The notes under the pieces were generated by a model. It ran no database searches. It had not been told where the DNA came from and saw nothing but the letters and a program-made list of their open reading frames with translations. From Tateyamaria omphalii (lineage in GTDB: Bacteria > Pseudomonadota > Alphaproteobacteria > Rhodobacterales > Rhodobacteraceae): a DNA stretch of 64,000 bases. The stretch is from the NCBI RefSeq assembly GCF_019802125.1, contig NZ_JAHVHT010000001.1, forward strand, positions 620,001-684,000. Direction: 5' to 3'. Shown here in pieces: positions 8,553 through 16,706 of this stretch. Position numbers and translations under genes: made by a program. Numbering within the stretch: the stretch's first letter is position 1; every line of letters starts with the position of its first letter.

Positions 8553-10427
8553 TCAGAAGATAAAGCTGTCTTCCGTCAAGGGCTCGCAGGAGTTCCCAAA
8601 GACGGACAGTTCGGAATCGCCGTAGCTGATCCGCGTGTAGGAACCAAAGGTTTCGATTTCCAAGTCTTCGAAACTCAATCCGGTTTCCGAGAAATCCAGC
8701 CGATCTTCGCCTGCATCGAAGCCAAAGATGCGATCCTGACCGGCATTCACCTGAAAGACAAAGGTGTCCGCTCCGTCGCCGCCCCACATCAAGTCATGCC
8801 CGGCGCCACCGTTCAGTATGTCGTTGCCCTCGCCACCACGGATCATGTCATCGCCATCCCCACCGGACAGCGTATCGTCGCCTTGACCGCCAAGGACGTG
8901 ATCGCGCCCGTCACCGCCATCGATGTTGTCATCGCCCCGATCGCCACGCAGAAAATCGTTTCCCTCGCCGCCGGAAATGCTGTCATCACCGTCGCGGCCT
9001 CGAATGAAATCGCGTCCTTCACCACCGTCGATCTTGTCGTTGCCATGGCCACCACGCAGATGGTCATTGCCGTTACCGCCAATGAGTTGGTTGTCGCTGT
9101 TTGCTGAGTCCGGCGTTTGGCGCAGAACGTCAATGACGTCCCGACCATCGGTGCCGATCGACAGGGTCGAACCGTCCGAAAAGGTGAAGCGGCCCGTGTC
9201 CAGATCACCCAACCGGCCTTCAAAGGTCAGGCTGGCGTTGCCCAGTTCCAACACAGTTTCTGGTCCGCCCGGTGCATCTTCTTCCTCTGTCAGCGAAATC
9301 TCGGCTGCTGTACCGGCGATGGTAAAGCTTTCGTCCGATGGGTCGAAATTGGCCCAGTTGTCATCGGTGTAAATTGCGGAAAACGCCTCAAGCAAAAGAT
9401 AACCTGGTTCGACCTGAGAAAACGTCGTTGCAATCGAAAAGATCGTACCGGATTCGACATGCAGGTAAGTCGCTGTGTTTGTCCCAAGGGTACCGCCGGA
9501 GAACCCGATGAACTGTTGTCCAAACAGAACTGCCGACACCAGCCCAAGGCTTTCTCCGTTCAGACTTGGGGTACCATCCGGTGCACGGAAGTCCAGCATC
9601 TCTTCCAGTTGGTCCGGTGGCAGCAGCGTGCGGGAGACCAGCAACGCATCCATGAACCGGATGATGTCTGACGTGGTCGATACAACACCGCCAGCCGCAC
9701 CAAAATCTATGGGGACATCCGTGACGTCCCGAATGTCGCTAGGGGAAAGCTCCGCGTAGGACCGCAGCAAACCGTCTGTTTGGCCTTCAGACTTCATTGA
9801 GCTGTCATCCATGCCAGCAACAGAGAAGATGCGGTCGGACATCAATTCTGCAAAACTGTCGCCGGTCTTTTGTTCGATCAGCTTTTGCAGCAGCAGATAG
9901 TTCGTATTCGAATACCCGTAGGCTTCACCCGGTGCAAAGTCAGCGGGTTGCTCTGCAACAAGCCCCAACATGTCGTCGGGCCCAAATGGTTGCGTTGGAT
10001 TGTCCAACAGTTGTTCGATGAATGCCGGCAAGCCATCCTGACCGGGGATCGTGTCGAAATCGGGGATACCGGACCGATTTGCCAGCAACTCGCGCACGGT
10101 GACTTCGCCAATGTTGGGAATGTCTTCAAGGCCCGTGAGGTCCATCTGCTCTGCCAGGGGGGCGTCGAAATCAATAGCCCCCTCACCGACCAGCTGTTGC
10201 ACGATCACGGACGTCATCATTTTGGTCTGCGATCCGACTTCAAATGTGTTGTCCGTGCTGGCAGCCTCATCACCATAGCGTTCGGTCGTTCCGGCTGCAT
10301 TCCGAACCGACAAACCGCCACGTGCAATTTCCATGAGCACTGCAGGCGCGTCGTCGTTGCTGCCTGCGAAATCCTGCAAGGCTTTTGCAGGGCCGGAGTT
10401 CAGGGCGTCAGGGTCAAATAGGGACAT
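8553..10427 (-). CDS. serine hydrolase (beta-lactamase/esterase fold) with C-terminal RTX repeats
   Basis: A 624-residue protein. Residues about 25-360 form a class C beta-lactamase/penicillin-binding-type serine hydrolase. The nucleophile motif is SQTK (Ser66-Lys69) and the second motif is YSN (Tyr172-Asn174); the third, usually HxG or KTG, is replaced by an SGG (310-312), as in some esterases and D-aminopeptidases. Residues about 448-555 are some 12 RTX nonapeptides (GGxGxDxLx), which bind calcium. There is no N-terminal signal peptide, as expected for a type I secretion substrate with a C-terminal signal. The start at 10427 follows an AAGGA ribosome site; the open frame extends further but is not convincing. 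Confidence 0.9.
   Translation of the reverse strand: MSLFDPDALNSGPAKALQDFAGSNDDAPAVLMEIARGGLSVRNAAGTTERYGDEAASTDNTFEVGSQTKMMTSVIVQQLVGEGAIDFDAPLAEQMDLTGLEDIPNIGEVTVRELLANRSGIPDFDTIPGQDGLPAFIEQLLDNPTQPFGPDDMLGLVAEQPADFAPGEAYGYSNTNYLLLQKLIEQKTGDSFAELMSDRIFSVAGMDDSSMKSEGQTDGLLRSYAELSPSDIRDVTDVPIDFGAAGGVVSTTSDIIRFMDALLVSRTLLPPDQLEEMLDFRAPDGTPSLNGESLGLVSAVLFGQQFIGFSGGTLGTNTATYLHVESGTIFSIATTFSQVEPGYLLLEAFSAIYTDDNWANFDPSDESFTIAGTAAEISLTEEEDAPGGPETVLELGNASLTFEGRLGDLDTGRFTFSDGSTLSIGTDGRDVIDVLRQTPDSANSDNQLIGGNGNDHLRGGHGNDKIDGGEGRDFIRGRDGDDSISGGEGNDFLRGDRGDDNIDGGDGRDHVLGGQGDDTLSGGDGDDMIRGGEGNDILNGGAGHDLMWGGDGADTFVFQVNAGQDRIFGFDAGEDRLDFSETGLSFEDLEIETFGSYTRISYGDSELSVFGNSCEPLTEDSFIF
8763..9086 (-). repeat. 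RTX calcium-binding nonapeptide-coding repeats
   Basis: Tandem 27-base units encoding about 12 GGxGxDxxx repeats inside the serine hydrolase gene. The DNA repeats are protein-coding and diverged at third positions, so they are selected at the protein level. Confidence 0.9.
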
Positions 10428-10725
10428 GATGTCAATCCTTGTTGAAGTCAAAATCAGGACGGACCATGCGGCCCGTTGAACATCACTTGGTTGATTTGAC
10501 TGATCGATGTGTCCGGCTCGGTCGGCGCGGACACACATGCGTTGCCGGACACCGGAAACTTGGCAAAACACCTGTCCACTTGCGTCTGGACGATGTGGCC
10601 GCTTTCACCCTACCGGCGATCGGGGCGTTTGGCTCACCGAAGTTCCATTTCGAGCCCAACGTGTCGAATGCTGAGGGCTGCTCGAAGGGCAGCTTTGGGA
10701 ACGTCGTCCGATATCGGATTCACCC

Positions 10726-11043
10726 TTACCTCATCGTACAGCAGTTCCGCAGCTCGCTGCTTCCTTTGCAGCAGTCCTCCATCAAGAAGGTGATAAGCGC
10801 ACCAATTGTCTTGAAGTTGATGCGGTAGTTCAGGTTCCGGGACTGCCGTTCCTTTTGCAAAAAGCCCGTCTCCGACAATGCGTTGAGGTGAAATGATGTC
10901 CTTGATGGGCTCGCCCCAATCTTGCGCCCGATGTCACCGGCGCTCATGCCGTCTGGTCCCGCCTCAACCAAAGCCCGGATAACATCCAGGCGGTCCGAAT
11001 TTGAGAGAACCCGAAACAGCGCTGCGGCGTCTTCTGAGACCAT
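10726..11043 (-). CDS. ArsR/SmtB-family transcriptional regulator
   Basis: A 105-residue winged-helix repressor. It starts MVSEDAAALFRVLSNSDRL, and the recognition region is MSAGDIGRKIGASPSRTSFHLNAL followed by a beta-wing (LQKERQSRNLNYRIN), all typical of ArsR. Two Cys pairs near the end (EDCCKG, RNCCTM) could bind a metal or metalloid, but the classical ELCVC motif in the recognition helix is absent. The gene is divergent from a DUF6428 gene. The 74-base spacer carries two identical perfect inverted repeats that are probably its operators. Confidence 0.9.
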   Translation of the reverse strand: MVSEDAAALFRVLSNSDRLDVIRALVEAGPDGMSAGDIGRKIGASPSRTSFHLNALSETGFLQKERQSRNLNYRINFKTIGALITFLMEDCCKGSSELRNCCTMR

Positions 11044-11063
11044 ATTTCAATACCCCTTGAAAT
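11044..11063. promoter_or_regulatory. ArsR-type operator, copy 1
   Basis: Perfect inverted repeat ATTTCAA-N6-TTGAAAT (spacer TACCCC), directly before the ArsR start codon. It is identical in its arms to copy 2, 41 bases away. The position suggests autoregulation. Confidence 0.85.
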
Positions 11064-11084
11064 ATCATTGTTGGCCTGTATCTT

Positions 11085-11104
11085 ATTTCAAGAGCTGTTG
11101 AAAT
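11085..11104. promoter_or_regulatory. ArsR-type operator, copy 2
   Basis: Perfect inverted repeat ATTTCAA-N6-TTGAAAT (spacer GAGCTG), just upstream of the DUF6428 start. The 41-base offset from copy 1 is close to four helical turns, so two repressor dimers could sit on the same face. Confidence 0.85.
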
Positions 11105-11117
11105 GAAAGGTTTCACC

Positions 11118-11648
11118 ATGAAAACACTGCTAGGTCTCTTGCAAGACCTTGAGCTTCAGGACTCTTCGCTTCCCCTGGTTTTCGAAACCAAGGAGGGTGA
11201 AATTTCGCCCGGTTACCATGTCACCGAACTCAGGCACTCTACCTCAAAAGGGATTGACTGCGGTGGAAACACGGAGGTTTGGCAGGAGGCGAAGTTGCAG
11301 CTCCTTGACGGGCGAGGTGGGGCTCACATGAGCGTCGGCAAGTTTAGCCACATTGTCTCCAAGAGCCTCTCTGTCATGCCAGAGTTGGAACACGTTTCGC
11401 TGATGGTCGAGTTCGGGCATGACAACGCGGATTTGAGGCTCATGTCGCTGAGTAGTCCAGAACTTCGTCGCAACCGTGTTGTGATAAGTCTCGGCAATCG
11501 GCGAGCCGTGTGCAAACCGGCAGAAAAAGCGGGATTTGTAGTAAGTGGCGCTGAACGGTGTTGCAGCAGCATGACGATATCGGCAAAGACGTCCGCCTGT
11601 TGCTCTGCCACGAAGCCGCACGAAGATGCCGGTTTGTGTTGTGCCTAG
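11118..11648 (+). CDS. DUF6428 family protein
   Basis: A 176-residue soluble protein. The first 130 residues match my memory of the DUF6428 family: LVFETKEGEISPGYHVTEL, then GIDCGGNTEVWQEAKLQLLD, GGAHMSVGKFSHI, and near the end NRRAVCKPA. The tail contains three Cys-Cys pairs, as homologues often do. I chose ATG 11118, which has an AAGG seven bases upstream, over ATG 11103, which overlaps the operator. Its function is unknown. Its place beside an ArsR repressor with shared operators points to a response to a metal, metalloid or reactive species (inference). Confidence 0.75.
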   Translation: MKTLLGLLQDLELQDSSLPLVFETKEGEISPGYHVTELRHSTSKGIDCGGNTEVWQEAKLQLLDGRGGAHMSVGKFSHIVSKSLSVMPELEHVSLMVEFGHDNADLRLMSLSSPELRRNRVVISLGNRRAVCKPAEKAGFVVSGAERCCSSMTISAKTSACCSATKPHEDAGLCCA

Positions 11649-11855
11649 GACTTCAGCCTCGCCAATTCTGACGTTCGCGGACTGCACAACAATGTCGGGT
11701 TTGTCCGCAGAGCCTCGGAGCAAGATGCCCACATGAACGGCCGCTTCTGGCTGCGGGACGACCGTGGAGCTGGATCCAACGCAGGTCAGCAGCGAGCCCA
11801 TCACGACTATGTGCTGCGGCGCTGCGAACGGCGGCATTGCACGTAAGTCATCGCT

Positions 11856-12824
11856 TCAAAGGCAGCGTGGCGTTGAGCAGACGTCAAACTGGCCTTGGTA
11901 GGGAGGAAAAGCCGGCAGTCCGAGGCAAGCGTGCAGTGCGTTTCGGGCAGCCAAAACTTCGAGTTGGCTATTTGAGACGATGGTTCTTGCGTAAAACGCT
12001 TCGTAGTCGCGAAAGCTCAGACCCAGACCATCAACCAAGAAGTGCGTAGCCCATCCGTGAATTTTGACCTCTTCGCGATACTGGTCGCGCACTTCCTGCT
12101 CTTCAAATTCAGTCTTTGCTCTTAAGGTCTCGGCTTCGACGAACTCGAAGTAACGCTGGTGCGCAGGGCCTGCGAACTCACCATTGTCTTTCCGCTCGGA
12201 CGCGGCGGATGCCTTCCGGCCCTGCTCCAGATCTTTGTCCATACGGGCTGAGATGGTTGCGCGGGTTTGACTTAAGGCCTTGGTGCGCGTCTCTGCATCT
12301 TCAATGCCTCCCAAATAGTTCTCTGACAGGCACTTTGTCTGAAAGGCAACAAGTCTTGGAAAGGTTCTGAAATGCGCGACCGATCTCCATGCGTACATCA
12401 TTGCCTGCGCGGAGTTTTCAATATTCAACACCATCGTATCGGCGTATAGGTTCTCAAATTCAGCCACTGGCAGAAAGTGGGCGGCCCATCCGCTGATATG
12501 ACAATGGAGCCCCTCCGAGGAATTGTGCAAAACTTCAGGACGCCCCGATGTCTTGAGACGTTTTGATTCCGATGCGAGATGAAGAAAGAAGCTCCGCTGA
12601 AGTTCCGTTGCATCTGGTCGGGAGCCCGCCCAAAGGTCGGGAATGGATCTTTGGAATATGTCGTTCCGAACGCGATTCCAGTTTTCGAGCCGCTTGGTCC
12701 GTTCCCCTTTGGTCTCCTGCTGGCTAAGTCTTTTGCGCAAATGCCAGAGAACATGATGCCTTAGCCCGTCAAACTCCTCGATCGAGCTATGCCAGAGGTT
12801 TGACCAAAACCCAGGACGTGACAC
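11856..12824 (-). CDS. unknown protein with an internal duplication
   Basis: A 322-residue protein I do not recognise. The frame is open back to 13265, directly after the stop of the upstream gene. A GTG at 12824 preceded by a perfect GGAGG at 6 bases is the best start. Two similar segments are seen: ISGWAAHFLPVAEFENLYAD (nt about 12357-12500) and IHGWATHFLV...YEAFYARTIVSN (nt about 11919-12062). Both run into a helix and a FP-containing turn. Between them is a charged coiled-coil-like region (KDLEQGRKASAASERKD...). No signal peptide is visible with this start. It lies on the same strand as the secreted protein gene at 13266-14531. Confidence 0.5.
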   Translation of the reverse strand: MSRPGFWSNLWHSSIEEFDGLRHHVLWHLRKRLSQQETKGERTKRLENWNRVRNDIFQRSIPDLWAGSRPDATELQRSFFLHLASESKRLKTSGRPEVLHNSSEGLHCHISGWAAHFLPVAEFENLYADTMVLNIENSAQAMMYAWRSVAHFRTFPRLVAFQTKCLSENYLGGIEDAETRTKALSQTRATISARMDKDLEQGRKASAASERKDNGEFAGPAHQRYFEFVEAETLRAKTEFEEQEVRDQYREEVKIHGWATHFLVDGLGLSFRDYEAFYARTIVSNSQLEVLAARNALHACLGLPAFPPYQGQFDVCSTPRCL

Positions 12825-13265
12825 TGTTTTCCTCCACCCGTTGCAGTGCACCGAAAGACTGCGTCGGCAGCTACCACCCAATTGAGGCAAAATCTTGTTT
12901 TGGAATGCTGCGCGCACGCGGGTGACATATTGAGCAATCCGCGCACAGCGGACATCCCCAATAGGGACGGTTACGGCGGCTTGTCCCGCGTTGTCGTCAT
13001 CAGGGCGCCCAAGATAAACGGCCGCTTCGGAGTTTGAGCATCCCGGCTTGGCAACGAAGACATTCAAATCTATCGGCGGGACCAAGAGGACTTCAGTTTC
13101 GGCAAAGACCTGTCCCGGGGCCGAGGATCGGCTTGCTCGACCCAAGGCAAGAGGCACATACGATGGGGTGCCACGAAAACACCGGATGTTCGGAACGACC
13201 CAGAATGGGTCAGTCACCAGATCTGGGCACCGGCGCAGAAGGAGCGCCGGTGCTTGAAGGGCCAA
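12825..13265 (-). other. 441-base region between two minus-strand genes, frame open
   Basis: This is the in-frame continuation between the TGA of the upstream gene (13266-13268) and the preferred start of the next gene (12824). If translated it would add 147 residues (a TTG directly follows the TGA), but it has no ribosome site. A 10-bp perfect hairpin at 13227-13253 lies just after the TGA. I treat it as untranslated spacer or a decayed coding extension. Confidence 0.4.
13227..13253. terminator. strong GC-rich hairpin after the secreted-protein gene
   Basis: Perfect 10-bp stem GCACCGGCGC / GCGCCGGTGC with a 7-base loop, starting 12 bases after the TGA at 13266-13268 on the minus strand. A perfect 10-bp palindrome CCAGATCTGG (13218-13227) abuts it. 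There is no T-tract, so it may be a pause or mRNA-stability hairpin rather than a full terminator. Confidence 0.5.
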
Positions 13266-14531
13266 TCAATCGGCGCAAGGCAACTGACACAACGGGTCGT
13301 CGGCGCGGCAATAGCCGGGCACGCATTGGGGACCTTCGTAGCCGGCAGGCGGGTCCGGGATGCAGGCGTAGTCGGCTGTGAATGTCACCCCATTGCACTC
13401 CCCGCTCTGTAGGCAGGTTTCCAGGGTCTCGGTCCGGAACTGATAAAGCGCCCGACTGTTTGCTGCCTCAATGGGATTGCAGGTGGCTGTGAAGGATTCC
13501 GTCAAAGACTTTGACAGCGCCGCTTGGTAACCCTCTGAAAGCGCAAAGCTCGCAGCCACCTGTTCAGTGACCTTCGTGCCAGTGCCGGCAACCCCGAAGC
13601 TTTCTTCGATGGAGTCGGTGACGGTGAGGCTCCAATCTGCTGACGTGGTCCACGTATTGGTGCGGTTGGTGCCAACTGAAATCGTCTGTGAGATCGGACA
13701 CTCTGGGCCCTGGCAAGACCCGACTTTCAACCAGCTGCCCTCCGTAAAGATGGCGGCTGGCGCGACCGTCGTCCAAAAGCAGCGTTTGGTTTCGTGTACC
13801 GGGTTCGGATTGAAGAAATCGTTGTTGCACGGATAGCTGCCCGACGACTGATGTACGAAGCGCCAGTCATATTTGTTCTCGACGCCGTAGCGCATCAGAA
13901 TGACAGCGCTGGCGTTGATAGGAACGCAGTTTTGACCCTGGGTCGCGCATTCGATCAGCGTGTCAAAATCCGACAGCGTGTAGTATGCGCTTTCGCTGTA
14001 CTGGCAGACCTTTTCAGTGTCGGGGGCCGGGTTGTAGCTGAAACGATCATTCGTGCAGGCCATTGATTCTGCACCGTCCGCAGCCATCACGGTGTACATC
14101 CAACGATCCCCACTGCCATAGCGGACCCAGCGCATTTCATAGGGCGCATGGGGGTCGACAGGCAGTATGAACCTTTCGCCCTGCTTGGCGATGTCCACAT
14201 ATGTATCGTTGGGTGCGACATCAAACGGATTGGCCGTGGTGTAGGCGCATCTCTTGTTTGTGCCTTTGTCCGGGTCGCCCCAGAAGTTGTTGCACGAGAT
14301 CCTCTCCAGCCCTTCCGTGATGATATAGGTGTAGTTGTTGTCATGGCCGTAGCGCATTGTGACAAGCCCATCGGTAATGGGGTAACAATGATCGCTCTCA
14401 TCCGCGCAATTCACCCAGTATTCCAATTCTGATTGCGTGGCTTTCTGGCTGACGGTGTCGGCGTGAGTGGTGGTCGTGCCCAAAGCCTGTAAGGCGAGCG
14501 TGGCGCTCGCGATGGTTATGAGACATCGCAT
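13266..14531 (-). CDS. secreted triple-repeat protein with aerolysin-like segment
   Basis: A 421-residue exported protein. The start MRCLITIASATLALQAL (ATG 14531, AAGGA nine bases upstream) is a signal peptide, with cleavage likely after THA near residue 24. Three related modules follow (about 38-99, 108-178, 190-253), each with the pattern C-x-PI...MRYG...Y.W/Y...C-N-(N/D)...F..NP....K.C.Y/W, so paired Cys and aromatic residues recur. Residues about 280-350 are Ser/Thr-rich alternating residues (ISQTISVGTNRTNTWTTSAD), as in the beta-hairpin domain of aerolysin/ETX-type pore formers. The last 50 residues are Cys-rich. I know no named family; toxin or lectin-like function is inference. Confidence 0.6.
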   Translation of the reverse strand: MRCLITIASATLALQALGTTTTHADTVSQKATQSELEYWVNCADESDHCYPITDGLVTMRYGHDNNYTYIITEGLERISCNNFWGDPDKGTNKRCAYTTANPFDVAPNDTYVDIAKQGERFILPVDPHAPYEMRWVRYGSGDRWMYTVMAADGAESMACTNDRFSYNPAPDTEKVCQYSESAYYTLSDFDTLIECATQGQNCVPINASAVILMRYGVENKYDWRFVHQSSGSYPCNNDFFNPNPVHETKRCFWTTVAPAAIFTEGSWLKVGSCQGPECPISQTISVGTNRTNTWTTSADWSLTVTDSIEESFGVAGTGTKVTEQVAASFALSEGYQAALSKSLTESFTATCNPIEAANSRALYQFRTETLETCLQSGECNGVTFTADYACIPDPPAGYEGPQCVPGYCRADDPLCQLPCAD

Positions 14532-14585
14532 TTGAAGAAATCCTTTCGGTGAAACGCGTGAATGTCCCAATGCGTTATGTTGATT

Positions 14586-14598
14586 CCCGTAATACGGG
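14586..14598. promoter_or_regulatory. inverted repeat upstream of the secreted-protein gene
   Basis: Perfect CCCGT-AAT-ACGGG, 55 bases before the ATG at 14531 on the minus strand, in an otherwise AT-rich leader. It could be an operator for a dedicated regulator, possibly the two-component system encoded just upstream. Confidence 0.4.
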
Positions 14599-14822
14599 TA
14601 GTATGGATACATATACTGTGCGGATTTAATTGCGTGCTTTCGCGCGGAATTCGCGGTTTCCAGAACCAATACCTTTGTTTGTCTTTGGCGTTTGTTTTTT
14701 GGCGGCCCGAATGACACATCGTCCTTGGCTGCAGCGCGGACCAATGGCCGTATGTCGCCACCGCCCCGGAACGATCCCGTATGGAAAGGATCATTCGGCG
14801 CGCCGTTGCACGACCGAAAAAG

Positions 14823-16706
14823 TCATTGGATTGCGTGATCTGTCACCGCGGTCACATCGCCTTTGGCGGAGCTTTCGGAGAAACCGACAGCAACCACCGT
14901 GCCGGCCTGTGACGAGTGGACAGACAGGGTCAAATTGTTCTCTCGCGCCCGGTGCCGCATCCCTTTCAGACCCAGGCCGCTGTTGAACGCGGCCTTCCGC
15001 CCGGCCTTTCCGGGATCAAACCCACAACCATCGTCGCGGATGGTGATGGCGTCGGACGTGATGGTGACGAAGATGTTTTGACAGTTTGAGTGCTTTATCG
15101 CGTTTGTCAGACTTTCCTGAGCAGTGCGGGCTGTATTCAACGCTGTTTTGGACGGATGGTCAGACAATTCAGGGACGCCGGTGACGTTCCAATGCATTTC
15201 AATACCGTGCCTTTGCAAAAGTGGCTCCATCCTTTCACGCAAGGCCCCCAGCATCACGGCGATATCATCGACAACTTCAAGACTGTCGATGATCAAGGCC
15301 ATATCATGCAGGGCACCCTCCAGAGACCCGTGAACGATCGGGTCTGCTGACCCATTGCAATTCAGGTAGGAGAGTACGTTTACCAACTGCCCGCCGACGC
15401 CATCATGCAAATCAAGCATGATACGACGCCTTTCTTCTGCAAGCGCATTTGCCTTTTCCGCTTCGAGCACACGCTCCTGAGCTTCGGCCAATTCGGCCGT
15501 TTTTCTCTCGATTGTTCCCTGCATGGATCTGGTCAGGGCATCGTATTGCGTGAGGGTCCGTGCCAGATGGCCGATGAGCGCCAGGAACAAGGCGCCGAAC
15601 AGAATGAGAAAGGCAAGATTTGCGCGATGTGTCTGTGCGAGCATCGGATCGATGTGCGCGTAGATATACTCAGCGACGGCCGCCCCGCCAGCGAGCCCGA
15701 ATACCGGGACATGAAGGCGCTGCCACCATCTTGCCCGGGGCCAAGCCCGAACATGGCACGCCAAGGCATAAAGGCCCATCGCTCCGCACAAGAGCCCAAC
15801 CAACTCCGAGGCGTTCCTGAACTGCGCTTCGGGCATGATGACGAGTGCAGCCGTCGCGAAGATGCAAAACCAAAACAGACCACGCACACTGCGCGGGTGG
15901 TCGAATTGATTGATCAGCATCGAAAAGCGCAAAGTGCTGTAGAACAGCCAGATCAGTGCGCTGTTCCAGGTCGCCCACCAGTAGGGAATTCTGTTGAGGG
16001 CGTTCGGGATGACCATATGCGCCGCGACAGCGGACGCCGCGAGGGCCACGGCAGCGAGCCATAAATATGCCTGATCGTGCCGTCTGGTACACCACAGACA
16101 CAGAAGGGCGATGCCGCCAAGGGCCGCCATCGTATATGCGACGCGAACCGTTCCGACCCGATAGAAAAGGTGCATTTTCGAAGCAAATTCAAGAATTTCG
16201 CCGTTTCCGATATAGAGCGGATAGAGAGACACCCGGTGCAATTCGTAGCTTTGAAGATGGATCGTGAAGGTGACGTCGGGATCGTTGAACACATCGCCGG
16301 GAAACGGTGCATAGAGCGGGCGGTTCCAGTTGTGCTGAAGGTGCATCGGGCTGTTACGATCAGGTGAAATCGATACATCGTTGGCCCAGATAAGAACGCT
16401 GTCGCTGACTTGGGGAAGGTACAGTACCGGGAAACCACTGGGTTTGTGGTCAGCGGTGGCAGCGATTTTGTAGGTCGCGTGGTGTCGGCCATTCATGGCT
16501 GTGGTGTCGGGAAAATCGGGTAGCGTAACCTCGACATAGTCCTTGGGTTGACACCTTTTCGGCCGATCGGGGCACATCAGCGCGCTGGAGATCTTATGCG
16601 TCCCCTGTGTCAGCCATTCCGAACTCAGCGGCAGTTGCACGATCGCCCAGGTGCTGAGTGCCAGGACCAAAGAGGAAATCGCAAAGGCAATTGCCCATCG
16701 CATCAC
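14823..16706 (-). CDS. sensor histidine kinase with 7TM-DISM-like sensor (NarL partner type)
   Basis: A 627-residue inner membrane kinase. A first transmembrane helix (about 5-24) is followed by a periplasmic domain (25-185) resembling the 7TMR-DISM extracellular fold, then about seven membrane helices (188-385). A short coiled coil leads to a HisKA_3 domain with ERRRIMLDLHDGVGGQL, where His434 is the phosphorylation site, and a HATPase with DDGCGFDPG and GLGLKGMRHRA. This is the NarX/DegS type that pairs with LuxR-type regulators. Its ATG overlaps the stop of the upstream regulator gene by four bases (ATGA, 16703-16706). Confidence 0.9.
   Translation of the reverse strand: MMRWAIAFAISSLVLALSTWAIVQLPLSSEWLTQGTHKISSALMCPDRPKRCQPKDYVEVTLPDFPDTTAMNGRHHATYKIAATADHKPSGFPVLYLPQVSDSVLIWANDVSISPDRNSPMHLQHNWNRPLYAPFPGDVFNDPDVTFTIHLQSYELHRVSLYPLYIGNGEILEFASKMHLFYRVGTVRVAYTMAALGGIALLCLWCTRRHDQAYLWLAAVALAASAVAAHMVIPNALNRIPYWWATWNSALIWLFYSTLRFSMLINQFDHPRSVRGLFWFCIFATAALVIMPEAQFRNASELVGLLCGAMGLYALACHVRAWPRARWWQRLHVPVFGLAGGAAVAEYIYAHIDPMLAQTHRANLAFLILFGALFLALIGHLARTLTQYDALTRSMQGTIERKTAELAEAQERVLEAEKANALAEERRRIMLDLHDGVGGQLVNVLSYLNCNGSADPIVHGSLEGALHDMALIIDSLEVVDDIAVMLGALRERMEPLLQRHGIEMHWNVTGVPELSDHPSKTALNTARTAQESLTNAIKHSNCQNIFVTITSDAITIRDDGCGFDPGKAGRKAAFNSGLGLKGMRHRARENNLTLSVHSSQAGTVVAVGFSESSAKGDVTAVTDHAIQ

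Noticed and set aside
8763-9086. Regular 27-base repeats as a possible CRISPR or minisatellite
   Set aside because: They translate cleanly into RTX calcium-binding nonapeptides in the reading frame of a secreted hydrolase.
8553-10427. Naming the RTX serine hydrolase an antibiotic-resistance beta-lactamase
   Set aside because: The third active-site motif is not KTG, there is no signal peptide, and the RTX tail points to type I secretion. An esterase or peptidase role is as likely.
13266-13268. TGA followed by a hairpin as a selenocysteine (SECIS) site
   Set aside because: The secreted protein ends naturally in a Cys-rich tail, the loop lacks the features of bacterial SECIS elements, and no selenocysteine machinery is seen. 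A separate downstream start with a strong ribosome site explains the frame better.
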